The notes under the pieces: generated by a model | The model's input: only the letters and a program-made list of their open reading frames with translations | Told to the model about the DNA's origin: nothing | Databases searched by the model: none | Origin: Rhodanobacter humi | Lineage (GTDB): Bacteria; Pseudomonadota; Gammaproteobacteria; Xanthomonadales; Rhodanobacteraceae | Direction: 5' to 3' | NCBI RefSeq assembly: GCF_041107455.1 | Contig: NZ_JBGBPY010000001.1 | Location: 3,410,001-3,474,000 of the forward strand | Length of the DNA: 64,000 bases | Part shown: one piece after another, positions 1-8,071 of the stretch | How positions within the stretch are numbered: the first letter of the stretch is position 1 | How the letters are laid out: every line of letters starts with the position of its first letter | Program-made: the position numbers and the translations under genes

Positions 1-1294
1 CGTTCAACGCGGCCAGCGTGGTCGTGTCCACCGTTTCCCGGCTCAGTTCGATGCCGGTGCTCAGGTTGTGCGTGACCGAACCGGTGGCGAAGTTGGCGGT
101 GAGGTTGAGCTGGTTCGCGACGATGCGGTTGGTCTGGTCCTTGAAGTTCGGATTGCTGCGGGCAATCGTCCAGGTCGAAGGATCGCCGGGGTTCGGCGTC
201 AGCAGGTTGGCGGCGTTGCCCATGAACGAGGTGAGCAGGTAATCCTCGTGCGTGCGGCCCCAGCGCAAGGTGTCGTGCAGCGCCATGTCCGGCGAGAAAT
301 CGTGCTGCAGGATCGCGGTGAACATGTCCTCGACGACGTGGTCATGGTCCTGGTCGGTGCCGTAGAAGTTGCCGTGGTCGACCTTCGGTGCGTTGCCGAT
401 GAAGGGGCGCGTCGGATCGGGCGAGGCGTAGCCGGGCAGGCCGATGGTGGGGATGCCGCCGTCGGGCACGTTGTCCTGTTTCACGTGCAGGTAGTCGAGG
501 TAGACGCGGGTGGGCGTGCCCAGCCCGAAGGCCAGCGAGGGCGCCACGCCCCAGCGCTTGTTCTTCACTTCGTCGCGGCCGGGCACGCCGCTGTCCTGGC
601 CGAGCACGTTGAGGCGGAAGGCGGTGTGGTCTGCGATCTGCCGGTTCCAGTCGGCGGTGGCGCGCTTCTGGTCGGCGCTGCCCCCGGACAACGAGCCGGA
701 CACCGCGTTGCCGAGCTGCGGCTGCTTGCTCACCATGTTGATCGCGCCGGAGGGAGCCGTGCGACCGTACTCCGTGCTGTCCGGACCCTTGGTCACCTCG
801 ACCTGCTCGATGTTGAACACGTCGCGCGAGATCGTGCCGAGATCGCGCACGCCGTCCACGAAGATGCTGCCGGAAGTGTCGAAGCCGCGCATGAAGATCG
901 CGTCGCCGGTGCTGGTGGAGCCGTTCTCTCCTGCGAAGAACGTGCCCACGCCGGGGGTGTTGCGCAGCGCCTCGGTGAGCGTGGTGGCGCCCTGTTCGTG
1001 AAGCAGCTCATTGCTGATGACCATGATGGTCTGCGGCGTGTCCACCAGCGGCTGGGTGAACTTGGGCGACGACACCTGATCGACCTTGTACGGAACGATC
1101 GTGCCTTCCACGGTGACGCCCGGCAGGTGCCTGGCCGTGGCGACCTGGGCATCGGTGGCGGGCGCCGCGGCATCGGTGGTTGCCGCCATGGCCGGCAGTG
1201 CCAGCGCGAGGCTGGTCGCCAGCGTGGCGGCGGTGAGCGCGGGGGCGGATGCGCGGCGCGCCACCGGGTGCTTGCGGCTCTTGACGAAGTCCAT
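1..1294 (-). CDS. TonB-dependent catecholate siderophore receptor, Fiu-like (3' end outside window)
   Basis: Outer-membrane receptor that would import ferric catecholate siderophores with energy from TonB-ExbBD. The first ~431 residues are in the window and the gene continues past base 1. The ATG at 1292-1294 has GGAG about 8 bases upstream. A basic start and an Ala/Leu-rich stretch form a signal peptide ending near residue 37. The plug domain follows, with SPKFTQPLVDTPQTI, EALRNTPGVGTFFAGENG, FMRGFDTSGSIFVDGVRD and VEVTKGPDSTEYGRTAPSG, wording very close to E. coli Fiu as I recall it. The barrel begins after about residue 215. A Fur-box-like sequence lies 160-180 bases upstream, consistent with iron repression. 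The substrate is inferred from the plug, not shown. Confidence 0.9.
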   Translation of the reverse strand, partial: MDFVKSRKHPVARRASAPALTAATLATSLALALPAMAATTDAAAPATDAQVATARHLPGVTVEGTIVPYKVDQVSSPKFTQPLVDTPQTIMVISNELLHEQGATTLTEALRNTPGVGTFFAGENGSTSTGDAIFMRGFDTSGSIFVDGVRDLGTISRDVFNIEQVEVTKGPDSTEYGRTAPSGAINMVSKQPQLGNAVSGSLSGGSADQKRATADWNRQIADHTAFRLNVLGQDSGVPGRDEVKNKRWGVAPSLAFGLGTPTRVYLDYLHVKQDNVPDGGIPTIGLPGYASPDPTRPFIGNAPKVDHGNFYGTDQDHDHVVEDMFTAILQHDFSPDMALHDTLRWGRTHEDYLLTSFMGNAANLLTPNPGDPSTWTIARSNPNFKDQTNRIVANQLNLTANFATGSVTHNLSTGIELSRETVDTTTLAALN

Positions 1295-1454
1295 CAGGAA
1301 AACTCCACGGCATTTCTGGAAGGGGATGGCTGGGAGCCTGGGCATTGCGAGCAGCCGAATGCCCGGGGGCAGGCGTCGGCGTCGTCGCAGCGATCGGCGA
1401 ACCTTGCGCATGGGAGGGCGCAGCGGGCCCTCGGCGAACCGGCGGCAAGATAAA

Positions 1455-1476
1455 GCAAACGAGAATGATTCGCAAT
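1455..1476 (-). promoter_or_regulatory. Fur-box-like operator upstream of the siderophore receptor
   Basis: Read on the minus strand the sequence is ATTGCGAATCATTCTCGTTT, an imperfect inverted repeat around GAATCATTCTC that matches the usual gammaproteobacterial Fur-box pattern. It is upstream of the receptor gene and faces it, so iron-dependent repression is expected. A possible AT-rich -10 (TTTATC) follows at about 1450-1455. The divergent panE-like gene starts only ~105 bases away and could also be affected. Confidence 0.7.
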
Positions 1477-1581
1477 ATGTTGACATGCCATGATGCCGCC
1501 TCGCGCCGACGAAAGTCGGCTCGGCAGCGCTGGAACGCGGCGCTACTCTGAGAGAAATGTCGTCACAAGGAGAGCAAAGCG

Positions 1582-2544
1582 ATGCGCATACTGGTTGTGG
1601 GTGCCGGCGCCACCGGTGGTTACTTCGGCGGGCGCCTGCTGCAGGCGGGACAGGACGTGACCTTCCTGGTGCGCGAAAAGCGCGCGGCGCTGCTGGCGCA
1701 GCACGGCCTGCACATCCGCAGCGCACTGGGCGATGCCGACATCGCCGCGCCGCCCACCGTCACCGCGGCCACGCTGCGCGAACCGTTCGACCTCGTGCTG
1801 CTGAGCTGCAAGGCCTGGGACCTGCCGCAGGCGATCGAGGACATCGCGCCGGCCGTGGGCGAACACAGCGCGGTGCTGCCTATCCTCAACGGCATGCGCC
1901 AGCTCGACCTGCTGGATGCGCGTTTCGGCGCCGATCGGGTGCTGGGTGGGCAATGCGTGATCGCCGCCACGCTGGACGCCGACGGCACCGTGCGCCACCT
2001 CAACCGCGCGCACAGCCTGGGGTACGGCGAGCGCGACGGCGGTGATTCGGCGCGCGTGCAGCGCATCGCGCAGGCGCTGGCCGGCGCGGATTTCGAGTCG
2101 CGTGCGAGCAGCCACGTCGTGCAGGACATGTGGGACAAGTGGGTCTTCCTGGCCAGCCTCGCCGGCATCACCTGCCTGATGCGCGCGCCGGTGGGCGACA
2201 TCGTGGCCGCGCCCGGCGGCCGTGACGCGGCGCTGGCCCTGCTCGACGACTGCCGCCGTGTTGCCGCCGGCTGCGGCCACGAACCGCGGGAGACGGTGAT
2301 CGAACGCGCCCGCGGGATGCTCACCGAGGCCGGCTCCACATTCAGTGCCTCGATGATGCGCGACCTGGAACAAGGCCACCGCGTCGAGGCCGACCACGTG
2401 ATCGGCGACCTGCTGGCGCGCGGAGAGGTGCAGGGGGTGGAGACGCCGCTGCTGCGCCTGGCGTATGCGCACCTGAAGGCGTACGAGGCGCGCCGGGCGC
2501 GATCCACGGATGGATCGCTCGCGGATCAAGCACCTCGTGCTTGA
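1582..2544 (+). CDS. panE: 2-dehydropantoate 2-reductase family protein
   Basis: Predicted NADPH-dependent cytosolic reductase of the ketopantoate reductase (ApbA/PanE) family, which makes pantoate for CoA synthesis. The 320-residue length is normal. The N terminus has a Rossmann nucleotide loop, GAGATGGYFGGRL (residues 7-19). Further on are the VLLSCKAWD strand (about residues 73-81) and the LPILNGMRQ motif (about 97-105); the C-terminal helical domain is complete. AAGGAG about 12 bases upstream supports the ATG at 1582. It stands alone and divergent from the siderophore receptor. Genomes often carry several PanE-like paralogues, so a different 2-keto acid substrate is possible. Confidence 0.85.
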   Translation: MRILVVGAGATGGYFGGRLLQAGQDVTFLVREKRAALLAQHGLHIRSALGDADIAAPPTVTAATLREPFDLVLLSCKAWDLPQAIEDIAPAVGEHSAVLPILNGMRQLDLLDARFGADRVLGGQCVIAATLDADGTVRHLNRAHSLGYGERDGGDSARVQRIAQALAGADFESRASSHVVQDMWDKWVFLASLAGITCLMRAPVGDIVAAPGGRDAALALLDDCRRVAAGCGHEPRETVIERARGMLTEAGSTFSASMMRDLEQGHRVEADHVIGDLLARGEVQGVETPLLRLAYAHLKAYEARRARSTDGSLADQAPRA

Positions 2545-2581
2545 TCCGTCGGAGCCGAGTCCAGGCTCTATCGGACTCGGC
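2523..2581. repeat. Two perfect hairpins at the 3' end of the panE-like gene
   Basis: GGATCAAGCAC (2523-2533) pairs perfectly with 2537-2547 across a 3-base loop and overlaps the last codons of the gene. GCCGAGTCC (2554-2562) pairs with 2573-2581. Together with the terminator that follows, they make three stem-loops within 93 bases. Confidence 0.75.
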
Positions 2582-2583
2582 GA

Positions 2584-2615
2584 GTTGAAAAAGGGCAGGA
2601 CAGCCCTTTTTCAAC
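2584..2615 (+). terminator. Strong intrinsic terminator, possibly bidirectional
   Basis: GTTGAAAAAGGGC (2584-2596) pairs over 13 perfect base pairs with GCCCTTTTTCAAC (2603-2615) around a 6-base loop. The A-rich and T-rich flanks allow termination in both directions. It separates the panE-like gene from the convergent end of the aryl-polyene operon. Confidence 0.8.
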
Positions 2616-2693
2616 ATCAGAACGCAGCTGTTGCTGTTGCTGCCAGCTTCGACAACCGCACGCCACCTGACAGGCGGCGGGCAGCCTGCGCCG

Positions 2694-3134
2694 TCACTGC
2701 ACCTTGGCGAGCTTCGCCTTCAGCTCCACGCCCGACATCAGGAAGCCCACGTGGCATTCGTAGTTCTGGCTGTCGCGGTATTCGCTGCCGTTGTAGTTGC
2801 TGACGATGTCGGTGACGGCGTTGGCGCCGGCCTTCTTCGCGTCGTCCTGCAGGGCGATCAGGGCGGATTGCAGTGCCCAGTCGCAGGTGGCCTGGTCCTT
2901 CTTGCCGAAGGCGTTGGTCTTGCGGGTCACGTCCACGTTGTCGTTCACCACGGTGAGCTGGCCGGCGGGCGTGGTGCCGGCGAGGTAGAACTTCACGCTG
3001 CCGTCCAGCTTGCCGCTGGCGGTGGCGGCCTGCACCGCGTTGGCGAAGGCGAGGTGCACCACCTTGTCGGCGGCGTGACTGGCCATCGGTGCGGCGGCGA
3101 GCAGGGCGGCGAGGGCGAGGGTCTTGGCATGCAT
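2694..3134 (-). CDS. Small exported protein at the end of the pigment operon
   Basis: 146 residues with a clear Sec signal peptide (positive start, LALAALLAAAPMASHAA, cleavage near residue 21), so probably periplasmic. The mature part begins DKVVHLAFANAV and has two cysteines (about 84 and 127) that could form a disulphide. It also contains a KKAGANAVTDIVS segment that resembles the small YbjQ/heavy-metal-binding fold found in proteins sometimes misnamed excinuclease subunits. It is the last gene of the aryl-polyene operon, about 50 bases after the ketoreductase gene. GCAAGGAGCAAC provides a good ribosome site. I do not recognise a firm function. A role in pigment transfer across the periplasm is only a guess from position. 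Confidence 0.75.
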   Translation of the reverse strand: MHAKTLALAALLAAAPMASHAADKVVHLAFANAVQAATASGKLDGSVKFYLAGTTPAGQLTVVNDNVDVTRKTNAFGKKDQATCDWALQSALIALQDDAKKAGANAVTDIVSNYNGSEYRDSQNYECHVGFLMSGVELKAKLAKVQ

Positions 3135-3184
3135 GCGGTGTTGCTCCTTGCGAGTTGGTGGCTTGCGGGTTGGGAAAACGGGAA

Positions 3185-3913
3185 TCAGCACAGCCCGCCG
3201 TTGACGGCGAGCACCTGGCGGGTGATGTAGCCGGCTTCCTGGCTCACCAGGAAGGCCACGGCGGCGGCGACTTCCTCCGGCGTGCCGGCGCGCTGGGCGG
3301 GGATGGCTCTCAGGATTTCCTCCACCGGCACGTCGGCGTCCAGCATGTCGGTGTCGATCAGACCCGGCGCCACGCAGTTCACCGTGATCTTCCTTTTCGC
3401 CAGTTCCACCGCCAGCGCCTTGGCCGCACCGATCACGCCGGCCTTCGACGCGCTGTAGTTGACCTGGCCGCGGTTGCCGATCAGGCCCGACACCGAGGTG
3501 ATGCAGACGATGCGGCCCGGCGCACGGCGGCGGATCATCGGCATCACCAGCGGGTGCAGCACGTTGTAGAAGCCGTCGAGGTTGGTGCGCAGCACGCGGT
3601 CCCAGTCCTCGTCGGTGAGCGCGGGAAACGCGCCGTCGCGGGTGAGTCCGGCGTTGCACACCACGCCGTAGGGCGCACCGTGTCGTTCCACGTCCGCTTC
3701 CAGCGCGGCGCGGCAGGCTGCACGATCGGCAATGTCGAACTGCAGCACGCGCGCGGCGCGGCCCATGGCCTCGATCTCCGCGCGCACCGCCTCGGCCTCG
3801 TCGCGCTTCGCGCGGCAATGCAGGATGAGGTCGTGGCCGGCCTGCGCCAGCCGCAGCGCGATCGCGCGGCCGATGCCGCGGCTGGAGCCGGTGACCAGGA
3901 TGGTGTCAGCCAT
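3185..3913 (-). CDS. 3-oxoacyl-ACP reductase (FabG-like, ApeQ-type)
   Basis: SDR-family ketoreductase (242 residues) expected to reduce the beta-keto group of the growing polyene on its ACP with NADPH. It has the TGSSRGIG cofactor loop (8-15), NAG (87-89) and the Ser140-Tyr153-Lys157 catalytic set within ITSVSG and YSASK. The ATG at 3911-3913 overlaps the end of the dehydratase gene, so translation is probably coupled. The neighbours (ketosynthase, dehydratase) make aryl-polyene elongation more likely than housekeeping fatty-acid synthesis. Confidence 0.92.
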   Translation of the reverse strand: MADTILVTGSSRGIGRAIALRLAQAGHDLILHCRAKRDEAEAVRAEIEAMGRAARVLQFDIADRAACRAALEADVERHGAPYGVVCNAGLTRDGAFPALTDEDWDRVLRTNLDGFYNVLHPLVMPMIRRRAPGRIVCITSVSGLIGNRGQVNYSASKAGVIGAAKALAVELAKRKITVNCVAPGLIDTDMLDADVPVEEILRAIPAQRAGTPEEVAAAVAFLVSQEAGYITRQVLAVNGGLC

Positions 3914-4388
3914 GGCGAGGTTCCGTTGCAGGTGATGGGGGCTTGCCGTCTTGAAACAGGGCGCTGGCGTCCGGCGGGCTGAACACGGTGAGCCGTGCCT
4001 CGGCCAGCACGCCGGGCGCCTCGATGCGGCAGGCGAACACGCCCATGCCGCTGTCGTCGTGGAAGTCGCGCCGCGCCTCGATGCGCAATTCGCTGCCCGG
4101 CGCGAACGCGGCCACGTTGCAGACGTAGTGGCGGGTGCCGAGCAGGAAGCCCAGCCGTACCGGCTCGCCCGCGGCTTTCGCCTGGCAGCCGGCCCAGGCG
4201 GCGATGGCCTGCGCCATCAGCTCCACGCCCATCCACGCGGGCAAGCTGCCGTCGGCATCGTGGAACAGGCCGGCGGTCGGGACGCGCCGGCTGCATACGG
4301 CATGCTCGGAGCCGTGCTCCAGCACCGCGTCGAGCAGGATCATCTCGCCCGCGTGCGGCAGCAGTTCCGCGATGGGCCAGACCGTCAT
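3906..4388 (-). CDS. 3-hydroxyacyl-ACP dehydratase-like hotdog protein (ApeP-type)
   Basis: 160 residues. It opens with WPIAELLPHAGEMILLD, where His12 is the expected catalytic histidine of the hotdog dehydratase half, followed by LPAWMGVELMAQAIAAW on the central helix. It should remove water from the 3-hydroxyacyl-ACP made by the adjacent ketoreductase, giving the conjugated double bonds of the polyene. The start shares ATGA with the stop of the upstream ketosynthase and the end overlaps fabG by 8 bases. A second dehydratase lies at 8068-8427; E. coli ape clusters also have two (ApeI and ApeP). Confidence 0.85.
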   Translation of the reverse strand: MTVWPIAELLPHAGEMILLDAVLEHGSEHAVCSRRVPTAGLFHDADGSLPAWMGVELMAQAIAAWAGCQAKAAGEPVRLGFLLGTRHYVCNVAAFAPGSELRIEARRDFHDDSGMGVFACRIEAPGVLAEARLTVFSPPDASALFQDGKPPSPATEPRHG

Positions 4389-5566
4389 GCGGCATCTCCC
4401 AGGATCAGGCAGGCATTGTTGCCGCCGAAGGCGAAGGAACTGCTCATCAGCCGGCGCGGGCCGCCGTCGGGCAGGCGCGCGCCGGCTTCGACGAAGCGCA
4501 GTGCGGGCAGCTCGGGGTCGGCCATGCCGTCCCAGTGTTGCGGCGGCAGCCGGCCGTAGCGCAGGCTCAGCCAGCAGAACGCGGCTTCCAGTGCGCCGGC
4601 GGCGGCGAGCGTGTGGCCGGTGAGCGGCTTGGTCGAGGAACACGGTACGCCGTGCGGGAACACCGCGGCCACCGCCTGCGCCTCCATCGCATCGTTGTGC
4701 GTGGTGGCCGTGCCGTGCAGGTTGAGGTAGTCGATCTGCGCGGGTTCCAGCCCGGCTTGCGCCAGCGCAGCGCGCATGGCCTGCTGCGCGCCCAGGCCTG
4801 CCGGATCGGGCGAGGACATGTGGTACGCATCCGAGCTGGAGCCCGCGCCGAGCAACTGCACGGGGCCGCGCTCGCGCGTCATCAGGAACAGCGCCGCGGC
4901 CTCGCCGATGTTGATGCCGCGGCGCTCGCGCGAGAACGGGTTGCAGCGCGCGGGATCCATCGCGCCCAGCGCGTGGAAGCCGTTCAGCGGCAACCGTGCC
5001 AGCGTGTCCACGCCGCCGCACAGCACGGCATCGCACAGCCCGGCGTCGAGCAGCCGTTGTGCGCTCGCCATCGCGCGCGCGCCGGCGGTGCAGGCGGTGG
5101 AGATCGTGTAGCAGGGGCCGGCGAGCTCCAGCCATTCGGCGAGGAACTCGGCGGGGCCGGCCAGCTCCTGGTGCGCATAGCGGTAATCCACGGGCCAGGC
5201 ATCGTCGCGGCGTTGCGCGGCGAGGCCGCGGGTGGCTTCCTCGATGCCGCCGGTGCTGGTGCCCAGCACCATGCCGACGCGCGCGCCGCCGTGGCTCGCG
5301 ATGGCCGCGCGGATGTCTGCTTCGATCTCCTGCGCCGCGGCGAGCAGCAGGCGGTTGCAGCGGTTGTCGCGCGTGGCGGCCAGCGGTTCGGGGATGGCGG
5401 GCAGCGGCATGCGCACCGCGCCCAGTGGCGGGGCATGTTCCGGAATCCAGCCGGATTCCGCGCGCAGGCCGTGCGCGTTGCCGGCGAACAGCGCCTCGGC
5501 CACCGCAGCCTTGCCCGCGCCCAGCGCGCAGACCACACCCAGCGCGTTGAGGTAGGCGGCGCTCAT
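4385..5566 (-). CDS. Beta-ketoacyl-ACP synthase (aryl-polyene ketosynthase 3)
   Basis: 393-residue condensing enzyme of the FabF/FabB class. The catalytic triad is intact: Cys159 in STACTAG, His284 in NLHGTAT and His318 in LTGHTL. The protein starts MSAAYLNALG at the ATG at 5564-5566, which overlaps the methyltransferase stop, and it ends in a 4-base overlap with the dehydratase. It is the most divergent of the three active ketosynthases in the operon and sits with its own dehydratase and reductase, so it may handle a distinct step such as initiation. Confidence 0.9.
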   Translation of the reverse strand: MSAAYLNALGVVCALGAGKAAVAEALFAGNAHGLRAESGWIPEHAPPLGAVRMPLPAIPEPLAATRDNRCNRLLLAAAQEIEADIRAAIASHGGARVGMVLGTSTGGIEEATRGLAAQRRDDAWPVDYRYAHQELAGPAEFLAEWLELAGPCYTISTACTAGARAMASAQRLLDAGLCDAVLCGGVDTLARLPLNGFHALGAMDPARCNPFSRERRGINIGEAAALFLMTRERGPVQLLGAGSSSDAYHMSSPDPAGLGAQQAMRAALAQAGLEPAQIDYLNLHGTATTHNDAMEAQAVAAVFPHGVPCSSTKPLTGHTLAAAGALEAAFCWLSLRYGRLPPQHWDGMADPELPALRFVEAGARLPDGGPRRLMSSSFAFGGNNACLILGDAA

Positions 5567-6276
5567 GCGGGCTTGCGCGCGGCCACGTTCACCAGGGTTT
5601 CCTCGCGCTGGCCCGGCGGTGGCGGCGCGCGCAGGCCCCAGCGTTCGAGCAGGCCGAAGTCCTTCGCGCGGCTCCACCAGAGATACGGCAGCGAGACGTT
5701 GGCGTCGCCGAACCGGAAACCTTGCGCGCGCAGCATCGCGAGATAGCCATCGGCGCTCTTCTGCACGTGCATCGGGTGACGGAAGAACCAGCGGATCACC
5801 CAGCTGTCGATGTAGGTCTTGGTAGACTCGGCGAACAGCAGCCGGCCGCCGGGTTTCAGCACGCGCCAGAATTCGGCCAAGGTGCGCTCCTGCTCGACGA
5901 GGTGGTGGAAGGTCTGGTGGCAGAACAGCACGTCCACGCTGGCGTCGGGCAAGTCGATGCGCGCGCAGTCGGCGGCGATCAGGTCCACCGCGATGCCTTC
6001 GCGCTGCGCCTCGGCGCGCGACAGCGCCAGGCTGTGCGGGTCGGCGTCCAGCCCGATCAGCCGGTCCGGCGCGAAGGCGTCGCGCAGCAGGCGGAACGAC
6101 TTGCCCTGGCCGCAGCCGGCATCGAGCAGCACGCCACCGCGCGGCAGCGGCTCGCCGACGAGGCGCTTCAGGTCGTTGATCGCCACGCGCAATACATGGT
6201 GCTGCCAGGTATGCGTGGCGAGGAAGCGGAAACCGAGGCGGGTTTCTTCGACGTAGGTGGGGCTGGCGTAGGTCAT
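5563..6276 (-). CDS. SAM-dependent methyltransferase of the aryl-polyene operon
   Basis: 237-residue class I methyltransferase. Motif I is LLDAGCGQGKS (about residues 50-60). It also has an acidic IGLDAD loop and a DVLFCHQTFHHL segment in motif IV. Aryl-polyene head groups are often methylated or O-methylated, so a ring or head-group methyltransferase is the likely role; the site cannot be read from sequence. I chose the ATG at 6274-6276 because the frame upstream runs into a repeat-filled spacer and the homologous start MTYASPTYVEETRLGFRF is typical. The stop overlaps the next gene's start. Confidence 0.82.
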   Translation of the reverse strand: MTYASPTYVEETRLGFRFLATHTWQHHVLRVAINDLKRLVGEPLPRGGVLLDAGCGQGKSFRLLRDAFAPDRLIGLDADPHSLALSRAEAQREGIAVDLIAADCARIDLPDASVDVLFCHQTFHHLVEQERTLAEFWRVLKPGGRLLFAESTKTYIDSWVIRWFFRHPMHVQKSADGYLAMLRAQGFRFGDANVSLPYLWWSRAKDFGLLERWGLRAPPPPGQREETLVNVAARKPA

Positions 6277-6356
6277 GGGGTTTGCTGCGTCAGGTTGGCG
6301 CCGATGCCCGGCTTCAAATCGCCGTTCGCGCTGAGCGTTGTGAATTTTTGCTTTCG

Positions 6357-6480
6357 CTTCCCCCGCGCAGCGGGGGAAGCTGCCCGGAGGGCTGAAGGGG
6401 GCACTTTTCCGTCGTGCAAAGCAAGATCTAAGGACGCCCCCATCCGCCTTCGGCACCTTCCCCCGCTGTGCGTGGGAAGG
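6357..6480. repeat. Inverted pair of REP-like palindromes
   Basis: CTTCCCCCGC/GCGGGGGAAG is a perfect hairpin followed by a G-rich tail ending at 6402. The same unit recurs in reverse orientation at about 6434-6480, giving a BIME-like head-to-head pair. It fills the centre of the 387-base spacer between the thioesterase and methyltransferase genes, where I see no gene. It could stabilise or attenuate the operon transcript. Confidence 0.7.
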
Positions 6481-6545
6481 AAAAATCGGGATCCAAGCCG
6501 TTCGTTGAAATTTTTACAGACTCTGAGCGTAGCTTGCGCCGGCAA

Positions 6546-6596
6546 GCGTACGCGGGGAGCCGCCAGGGATGGCGCCGGCATTGAGGAGCGGGGAAG
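6546..6596. repeat. Dispersed intergenic repeat, copy 1
   Basis: This ~50-base sequence, beginning GTACGCGGGGAG and ending TTGAGGAGCGGGGAAG, matches 55138-55188 closely (most positions identical by eye). Both copies lie in spacers, so it is probably a genome-wide repeat family. The rest of the spacer to 6663 holds a CCCTTCGACT...CAGGGCGAACGG palindromic stretch and no gene. Confidence 0.65.
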
Positions 6597-6663
6597 TCGA
6601 AGCGCTGCCGGGACGGCCCTTCGACTCCGGCGCCATGCGCCTACGCTCAGGGCGAACGGAGTG

Positions 6664-7125
6664 TCAGTCACGTGATGAGAGATGTGCAGGTGCAGGCGTG
6701 CCGGAAATACGACTTTCCACCGCATCGATAAAGCATGCCGGCGAAACCAGCTGCATCACACCATCGGCAAGGCGCACCGCCACCTGGACGGTGCTGGCGC
6801 GGGTGAGGCGTTCGCCGCTGGCGGCGTCGCTGATGAGGTAGTGGATCTTCAGGCGGTTCTCCCACTCCACGAGGTCGGCGCGCACTTTGATGCGCTGGCC
6901 GAAACGCGCGGCGCGCGCATAACGCAGCTGCAGGTCGATCACCGGCCACACGTAGCCGGCCGCCTTCATCTGCGCGTAGTTGTGGCCGATGCGGTCGAGC
7001 AGGGCGCAGCGGGCGATTTCCAGGTACTTCACGTAGTGGCCGTGCCACACCACGTCCATCGAGTCGACGTCGAAGAACGGCACGGTGACCTCGGTGTCCA
7101 CATGCAGCACGCCGCGGCTACGCAT
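6664..7125 (-). CDS. Acyl-CoA/ACP thioesterase, YbgC/4-hydroxybenzoyl-CoA type (ApeK-like)
   Basis: 153-residue hotdog thioesterase. FFDVDSMDVVWHGHYVKYLE carries the characteristic Asp (about residue 24) and the HGxY motif of the 4HBT family. In aryl-polyene loci this enzyme is thought to edit or release chains from ACP. The ATG at 7123-7125 overlaps the stop of the upstream acyltransferase by 8 bases. The ~390-base repeat-containing gap downstream makes it the last gene of the upstream half of the lower operon segment. Confidence 0.85.
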   Translation of the reverse strand: MRSRGVLHVDTEVTVPFFDVDSMDVVWHGHYVKYLEIARCALLDRIGHNYAQMKAAGYVWPVIDLQLRYARAARFGQRIKVRADLVEWENRLKIHYLISDAASGERLTRASTVQVAVRLADGVMQLVSPACFIDAVESRISGTPAPAHLSSRD

Positions 7126-8071
7126 CGACAGTTTCCCAGTACGGATAGAAATTGAACCACTGCTGCGGCGCCAGCAGGCACCACTCGGCGAGGCGGTCGG
7201 CGTAGCGCTGCACCCAGCCGGCGATGGTGGCGTCGCGCTGGCCGCGTTCCCATGCCGGCGCGTCGAGGAAGCGCTCCAGCCGGATCTCGCAGCGGCCGGC
7301 GATCTTCAGGCAGCACATCAGGTTCACCGGGCAGCCGAGCAGGCCGGCCAGCAGCCACGGACCCTGCGCGAACGCGGCGGGATGGCCGAGGAAATCCACC
7401 GCGACGCGGCGGCCGTCGTGCAGCGGCACGCGGTCGCCGGCCATCGCCAGCCATTCGCCGCGTTCCAGACGCTGCGACAGGTCGAGCATCAGCGCGGCAT
7501 CCAGCTCGCTGACCTGGATCAGCCGCATGCGCTGTTCGCCGGCTTCGCCGAGCAGGCGGTTGAGGTGCGCGACGTGGTGCGTGTGTACCAGCACGTTCAG
7601 CGGCACCTGTTCGCCCAGTTCGGCCAGCGCGCGGCAGACATCGAGATTGCCGAGGTGGGTGCCGACCAGGATCTGGCCGCGACCGCCGCGGCGGTTCGCC
7701 AGCAGTTGCGCGCGCAGGCCGTCGGGATCGACCAGGCGCACCTGTTCCAGCCGCAGCGCGCCGCGCCACACGTCGAGGCGGTCCAGCAGGCAGTCGGCGA
7801 AGGCCATGAACTGCGCGAACACGCGGCGGGGCGTCGGGCGCAGGTCGTCGCGCCCGCCCCAGTCGGCGAGGCGCTCCAGGTACTCGCGGATGCTGCGCCG
7901 CGCGCGCCGTCCGGTGAGGAAGAAGTACAGCACGATCAGGTGCAGCAGCGGCGACAGCAGGCGGCGGCCGCAGCAGCGCGCCACGAAGGCGGTGAAGCGC
8001 ATCAGCAGCAGGCTGCCGCGCTCGCGTTGCGCGGACCAGTGCTGCCGCGTAGCCAGCTGCGCCTCGCTCAT
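7118..8071 (-). CDS. LpxL/HtrB-like acyltransferase of the aryl-polyene locus
   Basis: 317-residue membrane-associated acyltransferase of the lysophospholipid/lipid A family. HLGNLD (His139 to Asp144) is the HX4D catalytic motif, and LLSPLLHLIVLYFFLTG near residues 38-54 is a membrane anchor. In this context it probably attaches the finished aryl-polyene acyl chain to a lipid or sugar-lipid carrier. The ATG at 8069-8071 shares ATGA with the preceding dehydratase stop. It is one of two acyltransferases here; the PlsC-type one is at 9253-10044. Confidence 0.85.
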   Translation of the reverse strand: MSEAQLATRQHWSAQRERGSLLLMRFTAFVARCCGRRLLSPLLHLIVLYFFLTGRRARRSIREYLERLADWGGRDDLRPTPRRVFAQFMAFADCLLDRLDVWRGALRLEQVRLVDPDGLRAQLLANRRGGRGQILVGTHLGNLDVCRALAELGEQVPLNVLVHTHHVAHLNRLLGEAGEQRMRLIQVSELDAALMLDLSQRLERGEWLAMAGDRVPLHDGRRVAVDFLGHPAAFAQGPWLLAGLLGCPVNLMCCLKIAGRCEIRLERFLDAPAWERGQRDATIAGWVQRYADRLAEWCLLAPQQWFNFYPYWETVDA

